From JASJBU01 sp039714735 (GTDB taxonomy: Bacteria; Pseudomonadota; Gammaproteobacteria; Chromatiales; Chromatiaceae), in the NCBI GenBank assembly GCA_039714735.1, contig JBDLIT010000103.1:1-14795 (forward strand): a stretch of DNA of 14,795 bases. The letters run 5' to 3'. The notes beneath the pieces are model-generated. The model was not told where the DNA came from, ran no database searches, and saw only the letters and a program-made list of their open reading frames with translations. This document shows positions 14,739 to 14,795 of the stretch, piece after piece (the stretch's first letter is position 1; the number at the start of each line of letters is the position of its first letter). A program made the translations under genes and the position numbers.

Positions 14739-14795
14739 TCACTCAAAGTCTTTCACATTATGACCCGACATGGCTGTCTGGATGCTCTGGTTCAT
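14739..14795 (-). CDS. hscA: Probable C-terminus of Fe-S chaperone HscA (partial)
   Basis: Only 18 codons and a TGA are visible: MNQSIQTAMSGHNVKDFE. The pattern of a basic/polar helix, then a Gly-His, then an acidic end resembles the last residues of HscA proteins. The position directly upstream of fdx on the same strand is where hscA sits in gammaproteobacterial isc operons. The gene would continue past the right edge. The assignment rests mainly on context. Confidence 0.68.
   Translation of the reverse strand: MNQSIQTAMSGHNVKDFE

Noticed and set aside
1..14795. CRISPR array, tRNA or rRNA genes, transposase or integrase
   Set aside because: No regularly spaced repeats, cloverleaf-like segments, rRNA sequence or recombinase motifs were found on either strand.

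Overview
The window looks like a chromosomal segment of a gammaproteobacterium. The clues are an isc-type ferredoxin preceded by what reads as the tail of hscA, an MSHA-like minor pilin cluster, a DUF1840 gene, a methyl-accepting chemotaxis protein (MCP) and moderately GC-rich coding DNA. A sulfur-oxidising or symbiotic Chromatiales-like host is possible, but the sequence does not prove it. All functional names rest on reading motifs and domain patterns; no database search was run.

Layout. (1) 1-2419, minus strand: two overlapping genes for membrane-associated DUF697-type GTPases, the second running off the left edge. (2) 2420-4742: a repeat-rich spacer, then a minus-strand gene for a TIR / membrane segment / peptidoglycan-binding-like / FGE-lectin-fold protein, then another spacer. 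A 34-bp sequence occurs in opposite orientations on either side of this gene. (3) 4743-6059: a divergent pair, an exported LolA-like protein (minus) and a DUF1840 protein (plus). (4) 6138-10882, minus strand: a tightly packed minor-pilin operon in the order mshQ-like, mshC-like, mshD-like, mshO-like, mshP-like, zinc-ribbon protein. The mshQ-like and mshP-like frames are broken by single-base shifts, and the mshQ-like 5' part appears to be missing. (5) 10929-14356, plus strand: a periplasmic substrate-binding protein gene with an in-frame stop and a frameshift, a strong terminator, and an intact MCP gene. (6) 14382-14795, minus strand: isc ferredoxin and the last codons of a probable hscA.

How the genes may work together. 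The substrate-binding protein and the MCP look like a former or present sensing pair, because no ABC permease or ATPase is nearby. The pilins would form the tip or minor subunits of an MSHA-like type IV pilus whose major pilin and assembly genes lie elsewhere.

The most interesting element is the TIR-FGE protein. Its C-terminus has the codon pattern expected of a diversity-generating retroelement variable region: many codons look like AAC with substituted adenines, in a fixed FGE/C-type-lectin framework. The predicted topology is that of a transmembrane receptor with an outside lectin-fold sensor and an inside TIR effector. No reverse transcriptase or template repeat lies in the window, so this remains a testable hypothesis.

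The four reading-frame lesions between 6.7 and 11.7 kb could be real gene decay or consensus sequencing errors. Two of them lie in short homopolymers.
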